This document shows positions 7,721 through 15,986 of a stretch of DNA of 45,910 nt, piece by piece (the first letter of the stretch is position 1; each line of letters starts with the position of its first letter). The position numbers and the translations under genes were made by a program. The stretch comes from Liquorilactobacillus satsumensis DSM 16230 = JCM 12392. GTDB lineage: Bacteria > Bacillota > Bacilli > Lactobacillales > Lactobacillaceae. The notes below the pieces were generated by a model that saw only the letters and a program-made list of their open reading frames with translations, had not been told where the DNA came from and made no database searches. The stretch is from positions 62,126-108,035 of the forward strand of contig NZ_AZFQ01000055.1 in NCBI RefSeq assembly GCF_001435195.1, read 5' to 3'.

Positions 7721-8773
7721 TTATTTTGCATATGCGGCTGCACTGACCAACGGCATCTGCGGCTGTTGCGTCACCACAGAAATTGCAGTCTGCTGAATTA
7801 GCGCTTGTTTAAGTAACCGGTTAATCTGCGGATAAAGCTCGGGTCCTTTCTTAGCAATTTCAGCCTCTGGTGCAACAAAAAGATAACGAATATCATGTGC
7901 ATTCAGCATGTTTTGAATATTACCAAGATCCGTATACAAGTTATCCTTGAAGTCCTTGGTGACTGCTGCTACCGAGGTCTTTTTATTATCATTATCAATT
8001 CTGTCATTTACACGCTCCGCAATTTCAGCCGTTGAAAGTTTCTGAACTGACTGCTCGACCCGGACAGCTGCAATTGTTAAATTCTCATTCAGTTTTTCAA
8101 ATAGGTTGATGTTTTGTGGCAATCCCATCAGAATGAACGTGCTTTTGCTTAAGGAAGACGCTTTACCCAAAAACTCAATCAGATAACGATAATAGCGTTC
8201 TTGATCAATCTGCTTTTCCTGACTGATCTCGCTATGTCCATGATAAAAGGCTTCTCCACCTCTTGCATGAAAGTTCAATTCACTCTTACTAAGCTCGCTT
8301 CCAAGTGCATCCTGCAAGCTCGTAGGATAATCTGGAATTTTTAATACTTGCACCTTCTTATTTTGCAAGCGAAACAGCTGACTGCTGTCACGATTCAATT
8401 CAATCAAAGTATAATCGCTATTAGGTGCTTCGCTTAACAACATTAAAAAGTCGATTGTCTCTCCAACGTGCACCGTCGACTCCTCAATGCTAGTACGGTC
8501 AACATAATAAACTGCGGCCGCACTGCTTTCAAAAACCACGGTGATCCCAGCATATGGTAATTGCTGTCTCACCAAGTCATTTACCTCAGTGACAAAAGAA
8601 TCCGCTTCGGTCCCTAACTTGCGCCTAATCTCTTTAAGAAGATTCTTGACCCGTAACTGTTCAGCTTCATCATAAGCTAGTTTACTCAGGTTCAGGTTCA
8701 GCGTAATCACTTGCGCAGCAGTCTCAGGTATCGGTAATGCAGCTAACTCGGAAATCGTTGTTTTAATTGCCAT
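7721..8773 (-). CDS. baeRF-family protein (bacterial eRF1-like fold)
   Basis: The 350-residue protein resembles the bacterial archaeo-eukaryotic release-factor (baeRF) group: a mixed N-terminal domain, a central segment with FHARGGEAFYHGH, and a C-terminal Pelota/eRF1-like part containing DIRYLFVAPE. Members are thought to act on ribosomes or tRNA, but few have been tested. I chose ATG 8773 because AGGAGG lies 10 bases upstream; a GTG three codons earlier would sit one base from that site. A cre-like site lies 65 bases upstream, suggesting carbon catabolite control. It is a single gene. The family call is by pattern and moderately sure. Confidence 0.6.
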   Translation of the reverse strand: MAIKTTISELAALPIPETAAQVITLNLNLSKLAYDEAEQLRVKNLLKEIRRKLGTEADSFVTEVNDLVRQQLPYAGITVVFESSAAAVYYVDRTSIEESTVHVGETIDFLMLLSEAPNSDYTLIELNRDSSQLFRLQNKKVQVLKIPDYPTSLQDALGSELSKSELNFHARGGEAFYHGHSEISQEKQIDQERYYRYLIEFLGKASSLSKSTFILMGLPQNINLFEKLNENLTIAAVRVEQSVQKLSTAEIAERVNDRIDNDNKKTSVAAVTKDFKDNLYTDLGNIQNMLNAHDIRYLFVAPEAEIAKKGPELYPQINRLLKQALIQQTAISVVTQQPQMPLVSAAAYAK

Positions 8774-9234
8774 CGTAAACACTCCTCCTAGTCTGAATAC
8801 TTCAACATGTCTACGGTAAGTATAGCAAACATCGCCGTGTAAGCGCTATGAAAGTGGCTTATGGAAAAGTTACCTTGGAACCTCACTGTGTGTTCTTGTT
8901 ATAAATTCAAGTGAATTAATCAGTTGTGCAATGAATATAACAATGTATATATGCAAAAAAAAGTTGTTTTAAAAAGTTCCTCAGACTTTTAGTGAACCCT
9001 TTAATGCATAAAATCTAAATGTTATGGGTTACATGTTAATAGATATTCTTTTTTAACGAGATAATATTCATCATTATTTTTTGAACTTTATAATCTCAAG
9101 TGATTCTCAAGTGTCTAACTGGTTAAAAAGTACTTTAGATGATATATTTTCTAACATCAAGTATCTGATTTGTGCTTTTCCTGCTGGGATAGCCTCAAAT
9201 CGCAAAAAATAAGTATAGTAAGAAGGTAGCCCAC
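8774..9234. other. Divergent intergenic region with cre-like site and tandem 11-mer
   Basis: The gap is AT-rich and holds no open frame with a ribosome site. It contains the cre-like site (8838-8851) and a tandem pair TCTCAAGTG at 9094-9102 and 9105-9113, spaced 11 bases apart, one helical turn. The pair lies about 120 bases before the dehydrogenase gene and may bind a regulator of it. Confidence 0.45.
8838..8851. promoter_or_regulatory. Candidate CcpA cre site
   Basis: TGTAAGCGCTATGA matches the cre consensus TGWAANCGNTNWCA at all fixed positions but one (G for C near the end). It lies 65 bases upstream of the baeRF gene start. Confidence 0.5.
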
Positions 9235-10242
9235 ATGAAAATTATGATTGCTGATTACGCAGCAGCTATGATGGAAGATCATACTTATGAACTTAAACTC
9301 CTAACGCAGACTCATCCTGACTGGATCGTAAAAACTATGGTATATAATCCTGAAAAATTAACTGCCTTTTACACTGAAATGTTGGATGCAGATGCACTGC
9401 TAACAGCCTTTATTCCTGTAGATGAAACCTTGCTGGCTAACGCTCCTAACCTAAAATTGATTTCAATAAATGCAATGGGTTTCAATAATATTGATCTCAA
9501 AGCCACTGCCGCCCATCAAGTTAGCGTCTGCGCAATCTCTGATTACTGCAGTACAGATGTAGCCGAGTTTACCTTTTCATTATTATTGAGCTTGACCAAG
9601 CAGTTGAAAGCTTACGATCATTTACTGACAGTTGAACATTTATGGAAATATAATGCCTTGCCACCACAAAAACGCCTAGCTGAACAGACTTTAGGAATCT
9701 GCGGTTTAGGTAAAATTGGGCAAAAAGTTGCCTATCTTGCTAAAGCATTCGGGATGAAAGTAATTGCATATGATCCTTTTTTGCCTCCTGCAGTGGCGGA
9801 AAAACTTGAGATTCCGCTAGTAACGGCATCACAAATTTACGCTGCAGCAGATATCATCACTAATCACATGCGTTTAACTGCAGCCAACCGGCACTTTTTT
9901 AATACCACGGCGTTTAAACAAATGGGGCAAGGAAAACACCCGCTTTTTATCAATGTGGCCCGTGGTGAAAGTGTTGACGAGCAAGCCTTGTTGACTGCGC
10001 TTGAAAAAAAATGGATCAAAGGTGCTGGTCTTGACGTTTTGGCCGTCGAAAACCCTGTGTTGAAAAACCATCCGCTCTTAAAGCGCACAAACGTCAGCGT
10101 GACCCCGCATGCTGCTTTCTACTCAGTTAATTCAATTACTGAACTGCAACGAATTTCATGCCAAAATATTGTTAACTTCTTTGCTGGTAATCACACCAAA
10201 GTTGATCGTTTTGTCAGCGAACCAGCCAAAGTTACAAAATAG
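9235..10242 (+). CDS. D-isomer specific 2-hydroxyacid dehydrogenase
   Basis: This 335-residue enzyme reduces a 2-keto acid with NADH, or the reverse. It has the NAD-binding GLGKIG (residues 157-162), and the catalytic triad can be placed: Arg243 in ARGESVD, Glu272 in VENP and His292 in TPHAAF. An acidic residue after the second Rossmann strand (AYD, 180) favours NAD over NADP. The segment usually reading HxPLT is NHMRLT, a departure that may alter substrate choice. Start ATG 9235 has AGAAGG upstream. The gene is single and ends in a family A repeat. Lactate, hydroxyisocaproate or another keto acid are all possible. Confidence 0.88.
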   Translation: MKIMIADYAAAMMEDHTYELKLLTQTHPDWIVKTMVYNPEKLTAFYTEMLDADALLTAFIPVDETLLANAPNLKLISINAMGFNNIDLKATAAHQVSVCAISDYCSTDVAEFTFSLLLSLTKQLKAYDHLLTVEHLWKYNALPPQKRLAEQTLGICGLGKIGQKVAYLAKAFGMKVIAYDPFLPPAVAEKLEIPLVTASQIYAAADIITNHMRLTAANRHFFNTTAFKQMGQGKHPLFINVARGESVDEQALLTALEKKWIKGAGLDVLAVENPVLKNHPLLKRTNVSVTPHAAFYSVNSITELQRISCQNIVNFFAGNHTKVDRFVSEPAKVTK

Positions 10243-10335
10243 CAGTAAAGTCAGCTTTTAAATTCTTAATTAAAACCAGTACCTCGCTCAGTTAGGGTTC
10301 AAAACCCTCGCAGCTTGCTCGTTTCAGTAACCTCA

Positions 10336-10476
10336 AAAAGAGAGTGTGACATAAGTTGGGAAAATTTGAGTGCTAATTCGAAGTCAGACGGAGAATTTTG
10401 ACTTAGGGAACACGTTTATTCGGAATAAAAAAGGGGCTGTGACAAAAGTTAAATTTTGTCACAACCCCCTTTTTTA
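10336..10476 (+). repeat. Family A intergenic repeat, shortened copy 2
   Basis: The copy keeps both ends of the family A element, including GTGTGACATAAGT, the TTTTGACTTA arm and the terminator hairpin GGGGCTGTGACAAAA / TTTTGTCACAACCCC with T-run. It lacks about 38 bases that form the inner stem in the complete copies. It lies between the convergent dehydrogenase and rlmH genes and can end both transcripts. Confidence 0.85.
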
Positions 10477-10532
10477 ATATTCGAATTAATGGACTCTTGG
10501 AAGCAAATATAGATAAACAACAATGCTAGGCA

Positions 10533-11012
10533 TCATTTGTGATACGGACTCCCAGCATTAATCATAAAAGCGCGATAGATCTGCTCCGTCAACACCAACC
10601 GCATTAATTGATGCGGTAAGGTGAATCGTCCGAATGACAACTGCGCATCAGCTCTTTTTAATACAGCGGGACTCAATCCCAATGAGCCACCAATGACAAA
10701 TGTGAGTGCACTATGACCATAAGTTGTTAATTTTTCAAATTCCGCTGCAAATTCTTCTGAGCTGAGCTCTTTACCTTTAATTGCCAGTGCAAAAACGTAT
10801 TCTCTTTCCTTAATCTTAGCCAGAATGCGTTCGCCTTCGATTTGTTTAACCTGTTGCATTTGTGCTGTACTCAACTTCTCAGGTGCCTTTTCATCGGGAA
10901 CTTCTACAATTTCAAAATTACAAAATTTGCTTAAGCGTTTTGCGTATTCTGCAATTCCCTGTTTTAAGTATTTCTCCTTAAGTTTACCAACAACAATAAT
11001 TTTACTGTTCAT
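10533..11012 (-). CDS. rlmH: 23S rRNA (pseudouridine1915-N3)-methyltransferase RlmH
   Basis: The 159-residue SPOUT-fold enzyme methylates pseudouridine 1915 in helix 69 of 23S rRNA on the assembled ribosome. Family marks are [16 protein letters not shown] at the start, the SAM-binding knot [11 protein letters not shown] and the end [12 protein letters not shown] start at ATG 11012, which gives the family length and has AAAGGCGGG upstream; a GTG six codons earlier is possible but unlikely. It follows htrA, as in other lactobacilli, but a terminator separates them. Its leader and promoter region contain a cluster of DnaA boxes. Confidence 0.97.
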   Translation of the reverse strand: MNSKIIVVGKLKEKYLKQGIAEYAKRLSKFCNFEIVEVPDEKAPEKLSTAQMQQVKQIEGERILAKIKEREYVFALAIKGKELSSEEFAAEFEKLTTYGHSALTFVIGGSLGLSPAVLKRADAQLSFGRFTLPHQLMRLVLTEQIYRAFMINAGSPYHK

Positions 11013-11033
11013 AACTACCCGCCTTTTCACAAG

Positions 11034-11358
11034 TTATCCACAAAGTTATCCACTTATCCACAGCTAGCATCTCTATATCTTGGCGCGAACATATTTTCGT
11101 CACAACATTTATTAATTGCAAATTTGTCAATAGTTAATCAGTTATCCACAGTTTTACACAGTCTTTACACTCCTTAATTTTAGGTAAAGAATGTTGATAC
11201 AATAGCATTTATACACTAGATTTCAAGTGCAAAATAAAGTTAGTCACAGACAAAAACACAATCTGTGGATAACTTTGAGAAGATGGAAAAAGCCATTTAT
11301 CAACAACACTCCCTCTTTTCAACACCCGCTAAGATTGCTATTCACTTTTTTATCCACA
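11034..11358. promoter_or_regulatory. DnaA-box cluster upstream of rlmH
   Basis: Five perfect DnaA boxes TTATCCACA lie at 11034-11042, 11054-11062, 11142-11150, 11264-11272 (inverted) and 11350-11358. A one-mismatch box is at 11046-11054. Three lie in the short stretch just before the rlmH ribosome site, where they could affect its transcription. oriC is about 32 kb away, so this is a separate cluster. As I recall, B. subtilis also has a DnaA-bound cluster beside yydA, its rlmH. Confidence 0.85.
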
Positions 11359-11395
11359 AAGCTCTTCAAAACTGTGCCTTATAATTATTGTGCAC

Positions 11396-11441
11396 ATAAA
11401 AAGAGGTATTTGACAACCGCAATTCACGGACAAATACCTCT
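11396..11441 (-). terminator. Terminator of htrA
   Basis: The stem AGAGGTATTTG / CAAATACCTCT (11 bp) is followed on the minus strand by TTTTTATG. It lies 31 bases after the htrA stop codon. Confidence 0.9.
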
Positions 11442-11471
11442 GTAACCAAATTATAAATTATGCTTAAAATT

Positions 11472-12803
11472 CTAGTTTCCAGAATTCGATGAGGTGGTCG
11501 TATTTGCATCATCTGCTTCCAATGACAGTTTAATACTTGCTGTCTTAAGTTCACCATCATGGTAATACTTGATTTCCACAGTATCACCGACCTTATGCTC
11601 ATAAAGCGCCTCGCGCAGTGATGAGAGCCCTTTGACCGTCTTGCCACCTAGGGACGTGATCACATCATATTTCTGCAACCCCGCCTGTTTAGCTGGTGAA
11701 TTCGACGAAACCTTAAGGACTACAACGCCATTATCAACACTAGTTGGTAACTTCAGCACTGATTTTCTGTCACTTGTAGAAACATAGCTTAAATCAACTA
11801 ACGAAATTCCAAGCGCAGGACGCTTAATTTTGCCATTTTTAACAAGCTGATTGATGATGTTTACCACTTCATTACTTGGGATTGCAAAGCCCATCCCTTC
11901 AACACTTGTCGACGATGATGAACTAGTCGAACTTGAACTGGTAGATGCAAGCTTCATCGAGTTAATCCCGATCACTTGACCATCAAGATTGATCAACGGG
12001 CCGCCTGAATTACCAGGATTAATGGCAGCATCAGTCTGAATAACGGTAGTCTGTCCCGTACTTGCACCTGAGCTATCGGTTGTTTCAATTGTCCGTTTTT
12101 TAGCTGAAATAATTCCTTGCGTCAATGAGGTTGCATAAGTTGATCCTAGCGGTGAACCAATTGCAAGGGCTGTCTGCCCAACTTGAATATTATTTGAGTT
12201 ACCAAATGATGCTACCTGTGTAACATTTGCTGCATTAATTTTCAAAACTGCTAAATCAGTTACAGAATCATGTCCAACAACTTTAGCAGTCAATTTCTTC
12301 CCACTGTTCAAGAGGACTTCGACCTTATTTGCTCCTGAAATAACATGATTATTTGTAACTACAAAGGCCGTATTACCATCCTTTTTATAAATCACACCTG
12401 AGCCTTCGCTTTCAGAAGACGAGCTACTTGAATCTGAACCTGAGCCAAAAAGACCACTCAGTGAGTTAGAAGAACTACTTGAAGAGTACGCTTCAACTGA
12501 AACCACCGCATTTTGAATCTTATTGAATGCTTTGGTAGATTGTGTACTTACGTTTACTTTTATATTACTAACACTCGTTGTCCCGCGTGAATTTGCGGTG
12601 CTCACCGCATTTTCTTGATAATGCTGGTACACGCCATAGCCGCCAAAGGCAATTCCGCCTCCTAGTAGGCCCCCAACGAGTGCTACTACAAAAATTTTAC
12701 CCATTTTAGGGTGTTGATTGTCATTATTTTTTGGAGAATTAGGCTCTTTAAATTCCCCTTCAAAAGTTTTTTGTCCTTCGTTATTTCCTTCGTTATTATC
12801 CAT
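11472..12803 (-). CDS. htrA: Membrane-anchored serine protease HtrA (DegP family)
   Basis: The 443-residue surface protease degrades misfolded exported proteins. It has a charged N-terminus, one membrane anchor (about 36-60), a trypsin-like domain with His153 (NNHV), Asp183 (TDLAV) and Ser266 (NPGNSGGPL), and a PDZ domain (about 325-425). Two serine-rich linkers (about 107-133 and the region near 290) are unusually long. It lies after walJ, as in most lactobacilli, and is usually under envelope-stress control. The GGGAGG ribosome site is 31 bases from the ATG, with a hairpin between them; an in-frame TAA two codons before the ATG excludes an earlier start. Confidence 0.96.
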   Translation of the reverse strand: MDNNEGNNEGQKTFEGEFKEPNSPKNNDNQHPKMGKIFVVALVGGLLGGGIAFGGYGVYQHYQENAVSTANSRGTTSVSNIKVNVSTQSTKAFNKIQNAVVSVEAYSSSSSSNSLSGLFGSGSDSSSSSSESEGSGVIYKKDGNTAFVVTNNHVISGANKVEVLLNSGKKLTAKVVGHDSVTDLAVLKINAANVTQVASFGNSNNIQVGQTALAIGSPLGSTYATSLTQGIISAKKRTIETTDSSGASTGQTTVIQTDAAINPGNSGGPLINLDGQVIGINSMKLASTSSSSTSSSSSTSVEGMGFAIPSNEVVNIINQLVKNGKIKRPALGISLVDLSYVSTSDRKSVLKLPTSVDNGVVVLKVSSNSPAKQAGLQKYDVITSLGGKTVKGLSSLREALYEHKVGDTVEIKYYHDGELKTASIKLSLEADDANTTTSSNSGN

Positions 12804-12844
12804 GAGTTATGCGCTATTCAAAAAATAACGCTGACCCCCCTCCC
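12804..12844 (-). promoter_or_regulatory. Displaced Shine-Dalgarno with bridging hairpin before htrA
   Basis: The only good ribosome site (GGGAGGGGGG, 12835-12844) is 31 bases from the start. Between them is a stem of GCGTTATT with AATAGCGC (12811-12831, one G:U pair, 5-base loop). Folded, the effective spacing is about 10 bases. This resembles the known bridging hairpins of some phage T4 genes; the function here is inferred. Confidence 0.5.
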
Positions 12845-12965
12845 AGAGATTTTTTCATAGCTCTTCCATGGTTACATTCTAACGACAATATTTGAAAAAA
12901 GCATGAATTAAATCCTACATTTGTTAAAAAAGTCTTTTTTTTTGAACTTCGCTCTTCACTGCTCC

Positions 12966-13784
12966 TTAAATTACAGCTAGCGGAGTTGCCCGTGCAGGAT
13001 CTGTATCTAAAACCGCAAAATCATGCCCAACGCCTAGATCATGCTGTTCCAGTGTTGAAGAAACGGTCACATGCGCAAGTTCCTTCATATTATTGTCTTG
13101 ACTAAGGTGACCAAGATAGATTTTCTTTGTCTGATTACCCAAAACATCAATTAACGTTGCCGCCCCATCATCGTTTGAGAGATGCCCTTGATCACTAAGA
13201 ATTCGCTGTTTTAGTGACCACGGATACGCCCCCATCCGCAACATTTCAGTATCATGATTGCATTCAATCAGATAACCATTAGCACCTTTAATGATCCCTT
13301 CTAATCTACTAGAAACATAGCCTGTATCGGTTAAGATCACAAAGGAATGCCCGTGATGATGAAGCTCATAAAATTGCGGCTCAGCAGCATCATGCGATAC
13401 GCCAAAGCTTTCAATATCAAGATCGCCAAACGACTTTGTTTTCCCCATTTCAAAGAGATGCTTTTGGGCTAATGGAATCTTACCAATTTTATGTGCCATT
13501 GCATTCCAAGTACCTTCATTAGCGTACACATCCAAGTGGTATTTGCGTGCCAGCACGCCAACTCCCTTGCAATGATCGCTGTGTTCATGTGTAACTAAAA
13601 GACTGTCCACATCACTAAGATCGCGACCAATTGAACTCATCAACCCTGCGATTTTTTTTCCGCTCAATCCTGCATCAACCAACACCTTACGTTCGGGCGT
13701 CTCAATGTATGTAACATTCCCGCTGCTACTACTTGCGAGAACACTGACTTTCATCGTATCTGTCTGTTTTTCAGAACTCTCCAT
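12966..13784 (-). CDS. walJ: WalJ/YycJ, metallo-beta-lactamase-fold hydrolase
   Basis: The 272-residue protein has the metallo-beta-lactamase fold with the metal motif THEHSDHCKG (HxHxDH) and further ligand-type histidines in SFGVSHDAAE and LGHLS. YycJ proteins are encoded with WalRK in Firmicutes and are linked to cell-wall homeostasis and DNA repair or replication coordination; they have exonuclease-like features. I keep the first ATG (13784), because AGAAGGGTGAGC precedes it, although the conserved part starts at MKVSVLASSSSGN. It is cotranscribed with walI 40 bases upstream. Function is known from the family only. Confidence 0.92.
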   Translation of the reverse strand: MESSEKQTDTMKVSVLASSSSGNVTYIETPERKVLVDAGLSGKKIAGLMSSIGRDLSDVDSLLVTHEHSDHCKGVGVLARKYHLDVYANEGTWNAMAHKIGKIPLAQKHLFEMGKTKSFGDLDIESFGVSHDAAEPQFYELHHHGHSFVILTDTGYVSSRLEGIIKGANGYLIECNHDTEMLRMGAYPWSLKQRILSDQGHLSNDDGAATLIDVLGNQTKKIYLGHLSQDNNMKELAHVTVSSTLEQHDLGVGHDFAVLDTDPARATPLAVI

Positions 13785-13824
13785 TGCTCACCCTTCTATC
13801 ACCTAAAATTCATAAATATCTGTT

Positions 13825-14622
13825 TTAATCATCCATGGTAGCTCCAGTAAAGGCATTTATGCGCCGATATTGAATATTGCCGGTTGAATTGCTCTTAACA
13901 GCAATCATCCACGTTGGAATGTAAACATGGCTGTTATTCACAGAAAGCAAGCGTGTATATCCCAAACGGACCCATTGAACACTACTGTTACTTACTAATT
14001 TATTATATTGATATAACCAGATCAACGCCCGTTTTTGACTAATAATCGGTCGCTTCTCATGCAAGGTCTCAACGTTTTCGAGCAAACCTTGCGTATATCC
14101 TGTAACATAGCCGTTTCTTGTTGTAAATCTAATTTGACCATCGGCCGTGTAGACTGGATACCCCTTTACAACCTGCGTATAAACAACCATGTTTTTGGTT
14201 GACAAACCACGGTCATACACATATTGCTGCCCTGCAATTATCTTAGTACTATCTTTAACAACAGCGTTCAGCGTTTCTTGCGGTTTGCTATCATCTTTTA
14301 ATTTTATACTATTTTCAAAAGCAGCGGTTAATTTATGATCATCGTAGGACCATGACTGTCCTTGCAAAGTTGATGTCTTTTCTTTGAGCGTGTCCTTTTG
14401 CGGACTGGAAATATAAAAGCCTTCACTCTTTTTATCTGAAAGACTGCCATATGAAATCTGATCATTGCGGATGCTTTTGAGCACAGAGGTCGTGGAATCT
14501 TCAGTTGTTGAATTCGTTGTTGAAACAACAATGTCATCTTTTTGCATATATGAAACAAATAAAAAGATATCAAGCGCGATAAACGCGAGGAAAAAAATTA
14601 ATTCGATCCTTTTAAAGTTCAT
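13825..14622 (-). CDS. walI: WalI/YycI, regulator of the WalK sensor kinase
   Basis: The 265-residue protein has one N-terminal membrane segment (about 7-25; IELIFFLAFIALDIFLFVSY) and an extracellular domain ending in AFTGATMDD. In B. subtilis YycI and YycH bind the WalK membrane region and hold it inactive; in staphylococci they activate. The gene lies 17 bases after walH and 40 before walJ, in the standard order. The sequence is poorly conserved between genera, so the call rests on topology and position as well as similarity. The start at ATG 14622 has GTGGTG upstream. Confidence 0.92.
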   Translation of the reverse strand: MNFKRIELIFFLAFIALDIFLFVSYMQKDDIVVSTTNSTTEDSTTSVLKSIRNDQISYGSLSDKKSEGFYISSPQKDTLKEKTSTLQGQSWSYDDHKLTAAFENSIKLKDDSKPQETLNAVVKDSTKIIAGQQYVYDRGLSTKNMVVYTQVVKGYPVYTADGQIRFTTRNGYVTGYTQGLLENVETLHEKRPIISQKRALIWLYQYNKLVSNSSVQWVRLGYTRLLSVNNSHVYIPTWMIAVKSNSTGNIQYRRINAFTGATMDD

Positions 14623-14639
14623 ACTTACACCACTCTTTC

Positions 14640-15986
14640 TTAATTTCCGCTAGCAGTCTTCTTTAACAATTCTGTATAACTTTGCCAATGGCCATTATAA
14701 TTAACAAAATACGTCGGAACAAGGTCTACTACCAGTTTGGAAGACGTGTTTTGCTCCCATTGATAAGCTACTTTGATACTCTTGATTTGATTGCTGGAAT
14801 AACCGGCATTCTCAAGTTCTTGATAGACAGTTTCGGTTGCAGGTAAAGTCTCTTTAGCACCGCCAGATGGAACTGGGACTTGCAAACCGTTCAACGAGAA
14901 CACATACTTCTTTCCACCTGAATTTAACGGTTGAATCTTATATGTGGCGTAACTGTCTTCATTAATAATTGGAAAACCTGCAATGTAGCTGCGATAGGTA
15001 ACTGTGTTGTCACTTTCACTATATTCAGCGTAACGCACATCATCTAACTGCACTCCTAGGGCATTGAGTTGTGTAAAACTCTGCTTCAAAAGATCATAGA
15101 ATCCGAGTTGTTGCTCACGCACCTTCTCGTTCCCATTGTAATTGACATCAGCATAATTCTCATAGACAACTTCTCCTGTCTGATCATTGACCTCCATGCG
15201 ATTATCTGTTCCATCAGAGTAGATTGTTTTATTCTTTTGAACTTTGGTAGTAATCGATGATTGTCCATTTGAGTTCAGCAATTGACTAAGGAATGGACTG
15301 ATGTTGGATTTATTCACTAAATAGCTATACCGCGGCAGGCTAAAAGAACTGGTGTAGAAGGTTGTCAGATTATCACTTTCAAGTGAAAAGTAACTGATGC
15401 TCAGCTTTTGAACCCCATTCGTATTTAAAATCTGCTTAATCTTGGTATAGGAATCTTTCTTAACCGTCAGCTTATAAGCTTGGCGATTCTGATCACTGAC
15501 AAGGTAAACTGCCCCTCCTTGAAGTGGGATCAAAATCCGATTGAATTTGTATTCCTGCAGCCCCTTAAGCTTTTGTGAAAAAACCTGATTAAACAATGCC
15601 GTTGTAATCGAACTGGTGTAACTTAAGAGCACCGAATCATTTTGCTGTAAAAACTCTTGATATTCAGTATCAGTCTTGTAGGTCTTAAGGGAGCCGTCTT
15701 TTAGACTCAATTTGCCTAATTGCTTCGAAAGATCCCCTGTAACATCATTCTTATCGCTAAATAAAACATAACTCTGTCCATTTTGATTTAAAGTTGTCTG
15801 CAGCGGTAAAAATACATCACTGAGCTTCTTTTTATTAACATTTTCTGAACTTTCTCCGGTACTGGTCGTTGTTTTAGAGTCACGTTGAAAAACCGCAGGA
15901 TTAATCCAAATTAATGCCGAAAGAAGAACACTGATTAGAATTGTGATAATCAAGCCAGAATGTAACAGAAAATTTCTAATTTTCAT
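14640..15986 (-). CDS. walH: WalH/YycH, regulator of the WalK sensor kinase
   Basis: The 448-residue protein has one N-terminal anchor (about 8-28) and a large extracellular region, as in YycH. It works with WalI on WalK. The frame is open further upstream, but ATG 15986 gives the family start KIRNFLLHSGLI and has GAGGGGGA at suitable distance. That start overlaps the end of walK by 11 bases, implying coupled translation. Serine/threonine-rich sequence follows the anchor (about 40-55). Confidence comes from operon order and topology. Confidence 0.93.
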   Translation of the reverse strand: MKIRNFLLHSGLIITILISVLLSALIWINPAVFQRDSKTTTSTGESSENVNKKKLSDVFLPLQTTLNQNGQSYVLFSDKNDVTGDLSKQLGKLSLKDGSLKTYKTDTEYQEFLQQNDSVLLSYTSSITTALFNQVFSQKLKGLQEYKFNRILIPLQGGAVYLVSDQNRQAYKLTVKKDSYTKIKQILNTNGVQKLSISYFSLESDNLTTFYTSSFSLPRYSYLVNKSNISPFLSQLLNSNGQSSITTKVQKNKTIYSDGTDNRMEVNDQTGEVVYENYADVNYNGNEKVREQQLGFYDLLKQSFTQLNALGVQLDDVRYAEYSESDNTVTYRSYIAGFPIINEDSYATYKIQPLNSGGKKYVFSLNGLQVPVPSGGAKETLPATETVYQELENAGYSSNQIKSIKVAYQWEQNTSSKLVVDLVPTYFVNYNGHWQSYTELLKKTASGN

